Shown piece after piece: positions 1 to 10,531 of a stretch of 30,996 bases of DNA. The notes under the pieces are model-generated. The model had not been told where the DNA came from. It saw nothing but the letters and a program-made list of their open reading frames with translations, and did not search any database. Position 1 is the first letter of the stretch. The number at the start of each line of letters is the position of its first letter. The stretch spans positions 85,876-116,871 of the forward strand of contig NW_003107093.1 of NCBI RefSeq assembly GCF_000003605.2, given 5' to 3'. The position numbers and the translations under genes are program-made. The stretch comes from Saccoglossus kowalevskii (taxonomy: Eukaryota; Hemichordata; Enteropneusta; Harrimaniidae).

Positions 1-158
1 ACTCACCAGAGATGAGAATTTTCTTCTGTTCGTTTTTATTTTTGCCAAAATAATTTCACAGGAAAATTGTTGACATCATGATACAAGATTATTTGATATA
101 TACTAGTAGTCTGTTTCATTAATTGTAAGTTACGGGAGCGACTTTTTAAAAAAGTTTA

Positions 159-236
159 ATGAAAATGGTGAACGGTGTTGGATATGTCTATTACTCTGGA
201 CAAAACACTGATGGAGTTGGTGTTCTGAACTATTAG
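159..236 (+). other. Possible tiny LINE endonuclease fragment
   Basis: Twenty-five codons ending in GYVYYSGQNTDGVGVLNY. The YYSG...GVGVL spacing resembles part of the APE-type endonuclease of some LINEs. Too short to be sure. Confidence 0.18.
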
Positions 237-341
237 TGTAATAGTAGCTTCTTGGTGAAAGTATATTATTTATTTCAAAAACTGTTTACATCGAACCACA
301 ACCACAATTACAATTCACAATGTGTAATGCTAATTATAACC

Positions 342-355
342 ACGTGACGTCACGT
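342..355. promoter_or_regulatory. 14-base palindrome with E-box and CRE cores
   Basis: ACGTGACGTCACGT is self-complementary and contains TGACGTCA (CRE-type, 345-352); together with the preceding C it overlaps CACGTG (341-346). It abuts and slightly overlaps the target duplication of the Mutator-like element. No adjacent gene is known, so function is doubtful. Confidence 0.2.
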
Positions 356-362
356 CAGACCA

Positions 363-912
363 TAGCCCTGCGTACAGTGATGTGTGTACGGGGACGCGTT
401 CGGTTGATAGATGTCCCCACCACAGCCCAGCGAACCTTCATAGACAAAGTCCGGGACTTTGAAAAAAATATCTTTTTTAATGAAATAACATGCCCAGGTA
501 CCAAAAATGATGATCGATTACCAGATACATGTATATACAGAACTATCAGTTCGGAATCCAATTGTGGATGGAATCGGCTACTTTGCCCTAAAAACAAACA
601 CATTCTCTTGCGTGAATGAAATTAAAAATGGCGGCGTTTGGTGGACTATTACTCCGGTACCAACGCGTTTACATTTTGTCCGTCTTTACACTAGTATTTT
701 TAAAGACATTTCGGTTTCAGATAACTTTGTAATGGTTGTTACGGATAACTATCGTCATTTCAATCGATTTCGACTGGGAAACTACTTATTTTTAACTTGC
801 GCATCAATTACGGTGCGCTCCCGGACTTTGTCTATGGAGGTACGCAGAGCTGTAGTGGGGACATCTATCAACCGAACGCGTCCCCGTACACACAGCACTG
901 TACGCAGGGCTA
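363..912. mobile_element. Mutator-like non-autonomous DNA transposon (93-base TIRs, 9-base TSD)
   Basis: The terminal inverted repeats are 363-455 and 820-912, starting TAGCCCTGCGTACAG, with about 6 mismatches in 93 by eye. The element is bounded by an exact 9-base direct repeat GTCAGACCA (354-362 and 913-921). The 364-base interior shows no recognisable transposase. Long TIRs plus a 9-base target duplication are the hallmarks of Mutator-like elements; hAT (8 bases) and Merlin (8-9 bases, shorter TIRs) are less likely alternatives. The diverged arms with an intact duplication suggest moderate age. The short reading frames across it are chance. Confidence 0.82.
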
Positions 913-921
913 GTCAGACCA

Positions 922-1869
922 ATGCTATTCGATTCAACAATTCGACGTCCCTGACCGCTACGGTATATATTCGCTGGATCGAACCATTGACTCATCTCCA
1001 CATCTTCTAAATACATAAATATTCGTTCCCATTGCATCTATCAAGAACATATTAGAAAATACCACAACAATGTGAGTGAAATACTATAAGAACCGTCACA
1101 TGGTACACTTTATACGCACTTGCACGCTGACTACTGCGAATTAAGATAGAATGTTATTTAATAGTAAAAATGATGCCAAGATCTATATTGTTTTACATAG
1201 GAGAGTTTCATGTCACAATAATAATTAAAAAAAACTAAAATAAAAATATTGAGCCAATGTAAAAAATGATGTAAAACATGTTTTGTTTACTTTAGGGAAT
1301 TTTCATTTTTTCCGATGGCGAAAATATCTCATTATTTTTGTAGATTACATATGGTAAAAATAGACCGGGAATAGGTTAAAAAAAATCAAGTACTGACAAA
1401 TATTAAAACGATTCATTATAAGTAGATTTTTACACGAAGTATTGTCACTTCATAAACTTACGAATAACATTCTACAATATTATATGAAATTATTTCCTAA
1501 TAAATACCGATGATTTATATACAAAGTGCCAGGTTTAAGCATATTTTAGCGCTGTAGCACAACTTTCTGATTATTAGAAAATAATAGAACCTGTGATGAT
1601 GTCCATTTGCTGACAAATAAATGACAATATCGAAAACACATTTGAACCATGCCTTCTAGTGACATAGCAAGGACGCAGATAGTTAAAACTTACAACTGTT
1701 TGTCTGCATAGACGTTTATCACTTGGAAATACAGAAAATATCTCAAAATCAGTCGTTTTCAACTTTTAAAATATTAATCACGATAGTTTCTCACTGTGCT
1801 TCACGTAATCACATAATTTGTGCAATAACTCAGATCCAGTGCTTTATTTATTTTTACATCTACAGTCAA
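922..1869. other. Intergenic, nothing recognised
   Basis: AT-rich sequence between the Mutator-like element and the left arm of the inverted duplication. Only short, unconvincing reading frames were seen. Confidence 0.5.
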
Positions 1870-2102
1870 TGAGAGTTGCATTATTTGCAGTGCATTTGTA
1901 AATACCAAGCACAATTTAAATAAATTTTGCATTATTTGTTTTCTGTTCCTGCTATAAAAATTCACCCTAAGATTGAGTATGTGATTACAGATTATAAGGG
2001 GGGGGGCGTACCCCTTGAACACAGAGGCAAATGGCCTCTCGTTCAGCACGCCATTAAGTCAGAGAAGAATGTGGATGTTGTATTAACCTTGGACTGATAA
2101 CG

Positions 2103-2118
2103 CCAAACACGTGTTTGG
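2103..2118. promoter_or_regulatory. 16-base perfect palindrome centred on a CACGTG E-box, upstream of paralog 1
   Basis: CCAAACACGTGTTTGG is a perfect palindrome 60 bases before the start codon. Its core CACGTG is the site class bound by bHLH-zip factors (Myc/Max, USF, TFE). It is conserved upstream of paralog 3 with one change. A regulatory role is inferred from conservation and position; the duplication itself could account for the conservation. Confidence 0.4.
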
Positions 2119-2178
2119 AAAAGGCAGTTGACTTATCCTGCCGTTCTTCAATTACGAACACAGTGTACAGACCTGAAG

Positions 2179-5100
2179 ATGGAACAAATGGAGGAATTTC
2201 CACAGGATCCCGACGTCAAAGGAGAAAATGACGCTGTTGCCATGAAAAAAGAGTTCAGACTATTCAGTAGTATATGTATAATCGTGGGCTCAATTGTTGG
2301 TTCTGGAATCTTTATATCACCTAAGGGTGTGTTATATTACAGCGGCTCGGTAGGCACAGCGTTGATTGTTTGGGCGGCGTGCGGCATCATCGCGTTACTC
2401 GGTGGACTTTGCTACGCAGAGCTCGGGTCGTCGATTCCTAAATCCGGTGCTGAGTATACCTATATGAACGAGGCCTTTGGTCCGTTTGTGGCTTATCTTC
2501 AATTATGGGTCAGTGTTATCATTGTATCACCAGCAACAATAGCGATCGTTTCACAGACCTTCGCCGTCTACGTCATCGTACCATTTTATCCAGATTGTGT
2601 GCCACCGAGCTGGGTCGTGATTTTGGTATCAGAGGCTTGTATTAGTAAGTTATATACTCTTTGGAGAATCTGTCTTAATGGTTGATCCTCGTCAATAGAA
2701 TTTTGTCTCTTCCAATTATGATTTGGTAATTTATAGGTAAAAGATTTTTTTTTTAAAATGTGAGAGAAAATGGCAGATTTGTATATATTTCCGGCCTCAC
2801 TCATAGCTTAAAAATCCCAAATGGATACCCTTATTTTTTTTAGTGTACTTGGATTTTGGAAATAGTTATTCATTTAATATTATAATCACGCAATTTACTC
2901 TCTATCACAGACCCTTTTATATTCAGTTATTTATAGTTTTCGTAACAAATAATGAACATTGCATGAAGGAGTTTTTTAATCTAATTAATTAAGTTCCCAT
3001 CTTATGCAGCTGATTAGATGTGTTGACTGAAATTCAAATCTTTTGTGAAACTTTAGAAACAATCCCGAAGGAAGTATATAAAAATATTAAAAACAAAATT
3101 TATAAACATATTTGCCAATTTACATATATTTTCTATTTAATAGTTTGTGTCTACACGTATAACTGTGTGACTGTGCGCGGTGCAGCATGGGTACAGAATA
3201 TATGCACGGTGTTTAAAGTCTTGGGATTAGGAATTATCATATTGGTTGGTGTAGTACGGCTCTGTCAAGGTAAGAAAACAACATGTTTTGTCTTGTAATT
3301 ATATGTACCCAACCTGGTCAATTTGTGGCTACCGATTCCGAAAATACATGTTATAAAAATGTTTTTAGTTTAAAGCCTCGTTTTCGTCAAATTATTGTTA
3401 CAGTAATACCAGACCAACCTTTTTCGGTCAGTTTGAGAGGGGCGCTGATTCGAAAATGTATGTTATTCAGGGATGCACTTAGCCTAGATTTGAACTTAAA
3501 ACCTCCCCAAACTTTATCCAAAAAAACAGTAAGGGCTGAGGTTTCATGCGGAGGTAAAATTTCTAAACAAATATTTTCTGGTCAGTTTCAAGAAGACGAT
3601 TTCAAAATTCTTGATAAACATGTGTCTAAGGTGTATTTATTCATCAAAATGAAAATAGTTCTGAATCTTTAGTTTTCCGAAGAATATGAATACAAAGTGT
3701 CGTATAATTCAACGTATTGCTTATACGTTTCATGACGCTTTCTGTTGACACTCGTTAATTACGTCGACGACATTACTAATCATGATGGGATGAGAAGGTA
3801 ATGTCGTCTGTAATCCAGGATCCATTTTTGACAGAAATGAAAATGCCGATTTAGACGATGAGAGTGTCGAGAAGCCAACTACTGGTGACAACTACATAAG
3901 CATTTCAGTGAATTGATTAATTTTGCCGAAATATAACAAATATATCCTAAAAACGATTTAAATGTTATCTTCCGATCATTGTTTTAAGTTATTCATAAAT
4001 GAAAATAGCCAGAATTCCTTCAATTCTTATTATATTGTACTTATGTAAAGTATTATCATGTTATAAGGATGATGACGTAGACAAAATTGGGAATGGCTAC
4101 GCTATTTTTCGAGACAATGTTGTATATGAATATAGTAATGACAGCATTATTCACATAATAACAAGTGTATCATAGTCAGAATGGTAACATTAATGTTTTG
4201 TGATTAGAGTCAGTATGCAATGTATCGACTTAAGTACGATGTAATCTATGACACCATGTTTATGACATCATAAACTAGTTTAGTTTGAATGACTCTGATA
4301 CAAATTTGGCAAACTATGACTGTAAATAACCGAGGTATAAGCTTTTAGAATTTGCTCATAAAAACATTTTATGATACATTTGGCAAATAATCCCCACCGG
4401 GTTGACTTGACTACGATGAATTGCAGAACAAGGCAGGCTTTTAAATTCATAAACTCCAAGACTGAAGTGCTTGTATTTCTAATAAATTTTACCTACTCAC
4501 AAGCTTTGATGCCGACATTAACTAAAAACTGTTTGCAATGTTAGCAAATAAAATTAACAATTTTTGATATCATTTTTTTTACCTGAAAAGCTTCGTCTGG
4601 AAAATCTCTCTCCTGCGTGACATCTTGTCTCTTACTGGTTCTGGTACTGGTTTACGCTAATTTGTCGCAACAAGGCTTTTGGTTGAAAAATAGGCCACGC
4701 AAACCCTTGTTTTGCATGTTATCCCTAAATAGACCAGAAAACGTTGGTCTGGCATATTTCTTCTCTAGATGACCCCTTCATCACTTGAGAAGTAATTGAG
4801 CAAAATAAGGCTTTAGACTGAAATCGTGACCAAACGCAGTCGTAAACACTGTGTAACATACATGTTTGTACCAAATCACAAGTAGGTCCTACAATTTTCT
4901 TCATCGCGTCGCTTCCTAGCCGCCCATGTTTTAACATCCAAATAGGGGGCATTCGTATAGACACAAATGGAACATAAGAGAGGGTATGGGATACGCGTAA
5001 AAAGCAAAAACACGATAATATTTCAGTAAATTCTCTGTCTTCCGATCTCGGACATTCATATCAGAATCGCCAGATTTCTTTGCATATCTCGGACACAATT

Positions 5101-8100
5101 TCCAACGACAAATCTAGTATTATATTGCTGCGCCCTCATATGACAATATCCTACATTTGTTTGTTTGTATCAGGTGAAACTCAATATTTGAACTTTGATG
5201 GACCTGGCACAAATGTATTCAGATTATCACTGGCTTTTTTCAATGGTCTTTACTCATATATGGGATGGTGAGTATTATATATTTAATATATGTTCGTTGA
5301 CACTATTCAAACTTTCTTATTGAAGATTATATTTTACCGCCTACATTTTGTATAATATGTGTAAATTATAAAATTATATTTATTTTCGAATAAAATGTCC
5401 ATGTTTAGATTTTTTCGCTTAAAGAAATTAAAGTTTCACTTAATAGAATAAGAAGTGAGTACTGCCTATCAAAATCAATACTTGGTGAATTTGTTCAGTA
5501 ATAATCATTATCAGTATCGATTTCCAAATTGTTTAATAAAATACTGATCTTTGTCGCTGAAAGCGCGATTTGTTTTCATTTCAGAAACCTTATCCTACAA
5601 TCTGAGACACAATATAGCCAATATGCATAAGAAGAATGTCCGACAATGACAGACAAATTGTTTGAGACAATGTTGACTTATACTATGTTGAATTTTCTTA
5701 ATTATTGGAGGTCAGAAAGGTCAATAAATGCTAATTTACATAATCAATCTGTTTATGCCATTTATTGCATATTGTGTTTCCAAACGACAATAGATACAGT
5801 GGTTCAATATTCTGTAAAACTCGTATGCACAGACTGCTCTATTACACACTGTGATACCAATGCAAAAATTAAGTCATCTCACAAAAGGGTCCTTACGTAC
5901 TTTTTCGTTAACTTTGCATGGCTATCCACTACCTGCGTTTATCTTCGGAATCATTTGTGTGGCAATTCTCTGCATTCAGGTTTCCAATATGTTGAACTTT
6001 GAAGCAATATATTGAGGAGGTGTCAAACACACCCATCACAAATATTAAAATTCATTCTTATGTCGGGACTAAAACTACAGTTATATAGGTATGTTTCAAT
6101 CTTGTCTGTTACAGGTCGATATTAAATGCTGTAACGGAAGAGATGAATAACCCCAAAAGGTAAGTGAGGGATTTACTACGTCGTGGTAATCTGCATAATT
6201 ACACCACTACCCTGTACCTATATATTGAAACATTTATTTTTTTAAATCATATTTTTCTCGAATCAGGTAGGAATCAGGACGGAAGCACTGATGCGCGCGC
6301 TCTGAAAGACTAACTAACTGAGGCTAACTGACTAAATAAATGAACGAACGAATGAATTTTAATTCCTACATTTTCTCTTTTTTAAAGAGATTTTCCGATA
6401 GCAGCATCTTTTTCTATGATAACCATTACTATTATTTACGTGATGGCAAATATATCCTACTTTACCGTAATGTCACCGATGGAGGTACTTCAGTCACCGG
6501 CAGTAGCTGTAGTGAGTATCGTCAGTAAACGTCATGTAACTGATGGAGGCACACGGACTTGTCACTATATGTACATGGTCGTATAGCTAACACGTAGTAC
6601 GAGAATTCTAGCACTACGTGCTCGCTATAATAATAACGAATTCCTATTGAGGTGATTCAGTCACCTGTTGTAGTTATAACGAGTACCGTACTAAGTAACG
6701 GCTCAGCTAACCTGGGATAGCCGGCAAAATCGTTATGAGGCTGTACGAAAAATAATGACCCCTGTCATTATCTAGTCCATGAGAAGGAGGAAACAAATTA
6801 TCAAGAATAAAATATATATTATTAAATGAAAAGTAGTACTTTCTGAATTTCGACAGAAATGGTGTGTATATATGTATGTTCCGCTGATAGTTTAGTATTG
6901 GGATTCTTGCGGTTTAATTACCTAAAATTACCACAATTCAATCAATTTTCAGATATCTCAAAAAACACACCGGATATATAATTCGTGGCGTATTTATATA
7001 CACGTATAGTTTGGGAGTATGTCACTGCATGTTGATATGACATATTTTTAAATCTCTTAGACTTTTGGCGATCAAGTACTGGGCAACTTTGCATGGCTTA
7101 TGCCTGTGACGGTGGCTTTATCAACGTTTGGTACAACTAATGGAAGCGTGCTCGGAGTTTCGAGGTACTGTTAATCTTGTTTGTCTTAATGGAATATCAT
7201 CGATTACTTTAATATATTTTTATTTCAAGCAAATCATCTGTAACTTCTCTTACAAAACAAACACGTTTTACTCAGTATTCAATTAATACGTTTATACGTT
7301 AATAGGTTAGTATTCGTAGCAGCGAGAGATGGGATGCTACCGGATCTACTTTCTATGGTGAACATCAGATATAACACTCCAATGCCTGCCATTATTTCAG
7401 GGGTGAGTTAGCGACATTTTCCAGATCTTTGCCAAAATATTTCACATTATTTATTTATTCTAATAAATTTTGTGAACATTTATTTAAGTTTCTCCCGTTT
7501 TGTAATGGATATACGGAACGCCACCTTTACAAACTTACACCTTTATAAACTCACACAGCTAATAAATGTAATGTATATAGCAATTTTTACACAACATTAT
7601 ACCCCAAATGATCATACATTTCCAAAGATATCATACAATATATAGAAATATAGAACTTTTTAAAGAATATAGAAACAATTTACCGGAACAAGTGTAAGTG
7701 TTTAAAGTTCTGGTCACGGTCAGTTAAAACAGCACTATAGACATGCACATTTAATATTAATATATTTTTCTACTACTACGCTTCAGATGATACTGTCAGT
7801 AATATATGGTTTGTACCCGGATGTAGGTGTTCTCATTAATTACACGGGCTTCTCATATTGGTTATTTGTTGGTATTGTTGTAACCGGTCTCCTCTGGTTA
7901 CGTTACAAACAACCAAATAGGGAACGTCCTTTCAAGGTCAGTGTCGTAGCATGATATTTGATAGATATTTGACTTTCCCTTAACAACACACATTGATCCA
8001 CGCTTTTCATACTTGCGGTTTTCTATACCCATACTAATGAACAAATACGAAATTTCCTTTTTTGACTAAGTTTAAAAGGTAATTCGTGTATTTGAAATTT

Positions 8101-8410
8101 GCCAAATAGCGAAATTTATTAAAGTAAATAATTATTTTTTCAGTTCTAAGAATAATATTTTATTCAATTCTTTTTTACAGGTTCCTATTGGGATAGCAAT
8201 TTTCTTTGCATTGTTTTGTTACTTTTTAGTGTTTTTATCCATATTTATTGCCACAATGGAAGCAGTCATTGGTACAGTCATCATATTGACTGGCATACCT
8301 GTTTATTTTTATGGTGTTGTATGGAAATCTAAGCCAAGGTGGTTAAAAAATATACTTGGTGAGTTTACATATTCCTTATTACGACTGTCGCATAACTCCG
8401 GTGATATAGT

Positions 8411-8490
<80 letters not shown>

Positions 8491-8732
8491 ATCAATCAAT
8501 CAATCGATCAATCAATCGATCAATCAATCAATCACACGCACGTCATATATAAGACAGAATATATGAATTAAGGAATATAAAAATACTCGATATATGGCTA
8601 TGCAAACAATGTAATCTGAGAATCACCATCAACATTTTTCTATTTATTTATCTTTTTTCTCTTTTAGATACCGGACTACGGTGTGGTCAGAAGATGATGC
8701 TCGTCGTTCGTCAAGAGAAAAAAACGTACTGA
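2179..8732 (+). CDS. SLC7 light-chain amino acid transporter, paralog 1 (10 exons, 482 aa)
   Basis: This looks like a plasma-membrane amino acid exchanger subunit that pairs with an SLC3 heavy chain. Exons by splice sites and frame: 2179-2644, 3144-3269, 5174-5267, 6115-6159, 6388-6511, 7061-7164, 7306-7402, 7787-7936, 8181-8358, 8668-8732 (TGA). All introns are GT-AG and the total is 1449 bases. The start is MEQMEEF because the inverted paralog begins there and the site has A at -3 and G at +4; an in-frame ATG at 2128 is not shared. Visible marks are [10 protein letters not shown] in TM1 (residues 41-50), CYAELG, FYPDC with Cys140 before TM4, SYMGW in TM6 (225-229), VTEEMNNP, a late ERPFK and a QKMMLVV tail. 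Length and about 12 hydrophobic segments fit the family. The b(0,+)AT/xCT branch looks closest; exact orthology is not resolved. Intron 2 carries about 950 bases (roughly 3290-4250) missing from paralog 3. Intron 9 carries a CAAT microsatellite. Confidence 0.93.
6643..6689 (+). pseudogene. Relic of a duplicated exon 5 tail in intron 5 of paralog 1
   Basis: This matches the end of exon 5 and its donor (6476-6522) at 35 of 47 bases by eye. It would encode [12 protein letters not shown] against [12 protein letters not shown] in the real exon. The splice donor is lost (GTGAGT became ACGAGT) and a stop lies just upstream in frame. A related stretch occurs in paralog 3 (about 20774-20800), so the partial duplication predates the inverted duplication. 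Confidence 0.5.
8411..8534 (+). repeat. (CAAT)n microsatellite, about 124 bases
   Basis: About 30 tandem CAAT/ATCA units, with CGAT interruptions near the 3' end, lie in intron 9 of paralog 1 just after the donor. The same spot in paralog 3 (about 17873-17896) has only a few units, so the tract expanded after the duplication. Confidence 0.95.
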
Positions 8733-9040
8733 TTTAGTGCTTGTACTCGTTTTAGTATATTTTGTCAAGAGAACGATTTTTGGAGAGCATTTATAATTTA
8801 TATATTTTATTCGTAAAGGGTCTTTGTTATTATCCAATCTCGAGTTAGTCGGAAGTTGGATGGTTACGTTGAGAAAAGGAGTAATCCAAAAACACACAAA
8901 GAAAATACGCTCATTATTCTAGTACATCCTCATGTGAGACAAACTGCCTCACTCGTTGCCCCCCCCCCCGGGTTAACGTGGCCAACTATACAAGTATCCT
9001 ATGTGTATATTTATGGTTGTGTTAATCTACGTAATCTGTA

Positions 9041-9046
9041 AATAAA
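9041..9046 (+). terminator. Candidate polyadenylation signal of paralog 1
   Basis: AATAAA lies about 310 bases after the stop codon. Further AATAAA motifs occur at 9155-9160 and 9324-9329. Any of them could be used; transcript ends cannot be seen from sequence. Confidence 0.35.
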
Positions 9047-9400
9047 AATGTGTTCTTTTCTTCATTATCACGAGTCAGTTTGATTGTGTATTGTCTACTA
9101 CCATACAGCCTAATATTAAAATACTCGTTGTTTACAAGCACGACAACGAGATCAAATAAAACTATGTTTTTTTATTTTTTGGAGATTATCACCTAAGTAG
9201 TTAGAGGCACAGCAGTCGGTTGGCATGGAAACAAAGTCAATGCTAAATGTTATACTACAGTTGGTAATATAACGCAATGTGGTAACACTATAAGATTGAA
9301 TGATTTGATTTTATCTAAAGAAAAATAAAGTACAAAATATACAAACATACATGGACATATGAAATACAGTACATAAATGAACATGGTTATAATACATCGT

Positions 9401-10365
9401 TTTTATACATCGGGCCCTCTAAGTCTAAAAGCAAAAAAAATGCAAATATGTTCGTCGTTTGTCACTATAGCATATTTCTACAAAGTAAAACAACAATCAT
9501 GGTCGCTATTTATAAATTATTTATGGCGTATGAGGTTTCACTGTAACATAAAAATTGAAAGAATATTTTTTATATTATATGAGCTAACAAAATTGTTGGC
9601 AATAACTAAATAACACTCCGTTCTATTAGGTGAATTGAAGGTATATGTCAAGTTGAGTTCCGCATTTTGTTTTATTGAAGAGCCCTATGACGCTCTTGCC
9701 ATGGCGCCACAGAAACACAAGATCCATGCAATCTGTTTTCTTTGCTATTTTCTGTGCTGATGATTTGTTATTAAGTTATTTATTTTCAACTTCACAGAGA
9801 TGTATTAATATTTTAAACGAGGAAGTGCATGAAAGCTACTCTAGAAACAAAAAATCCTGATTTTTCGTGAAAGATGTTTTTAGGGCCGGCAAGCATAATC
9901 AGTAAGATATTGCAAGAGAATAATTTGTGAGATTTCTTATAAAAAAATGGCGGTCTGAAGCATCTGACCGGGAAAATAAAGCACTAACTGTGGTATTTTT
10001 AACTATAATTATAAACTATAACTATTTAATTATAAAGTTAACGAAATTTAAAGTACATTTGATTGTATGATTTTAAAAAATAGTTATAACAGATGTCCAT
10101 TCACGAATACTACAATAGAGGTAGTATTCGCTGTATTGATAATCACGTGTTGCTTACATTTATTACAACGCCCTAATTGGTCCCATGTATACGATAGACA
10201 AACTTCACCAATTCAATTTTCTTATACTATGATTGATTTTATTGAAAACTTTGTTTATTTGTTGATGATGCTTTGAAAAGCAGAATAATATTTTAAACGC
10301 AATTTGAACATATCATTTCACAGCGTGTCCCTCTGCTGTAATTTTACAATTGTAGGGATTTGTCT
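9401..10365. other. Intergenic between paralogs 1 and 2, nothing recognised
   Basis: AT-rich with no counterpart in the right arm. It holds no recognised repeat or gene and should include the upstream region of paralog 2. Confidence 0.5.
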
Positions 10366-10373
10366 TATAAATA
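10366..10373 (+). promoter_or_regulatory. Possible TATA box of paralog 2
   Basis: TATAAATA lies 159 bases before the start codon. Spacing is plausible for a short 5' UTR, but such motifs are common by chance in AT-rich DNA and the flanking genes show no counterpart. Confidence 0.2.
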
Positions 10374-10531
10374 GTAATTGCTCAATACAATTTGATCTAT
10401 ATCATGATGGATATTATGATATCATCAAATCTGCACATTGACCCGTGTGCTGTTTATTGATCTTTATGATCAGTGATCAATTGCGTATCAGTGTATTTGT
10501 TGTGGCCTATTGACCAGATTTAGTTATCGTC

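Larger units (their letters stand above)
1870..9400 (+). repeat. Left arm of a large inverted duplication
   Basis: This segment matches, in reverse complement, about 17230-24990. The similarity is not limited to exons. It includes 5' flank (about 1870-2118 against 24749-24990), parts of intron 2 (about 4240-5160 against 21780-23260), intron 5 and 3' flank (about 9190-9400 against 17230-17430). Exons are almost identical, while introns differ by many substitutions and by insertions of hundreds of bases. Ends were judged by eye and are approximate. Confidence 0.85.

Noticed and set aside
320-1010. Several open frames around 320-1010 on both strands
   Set aside because: They are readings of the inverted termini and interior of the Mutator-like element.
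2128-2178. Upstream in-frame ATG of paralog 1, adding 17 residues
   Set aside because: Not present in paralog 3, weaker start context, and the 5' flank is diverged there.
3283-3672. 129-codon open frame in intron 2 of paralog 1
   Set aside because: It overlaps an intron, matches no known domain, and is not shared with paralog 3; kept only as part of the insertion finding.
5646-6002. 118-codon open frame in intron 3 of paralog 1
   Set aside because: Intronic, composition like noncoding flank, interrupted in the homologous intron of paralog 3.
8411-8552. Repeats that could suggest a CRISPR array, and the Asn-Gln-Ser repeat peptide they encode
   Set aside because: Plain four-base microsatellite in an intron of an animal gene.
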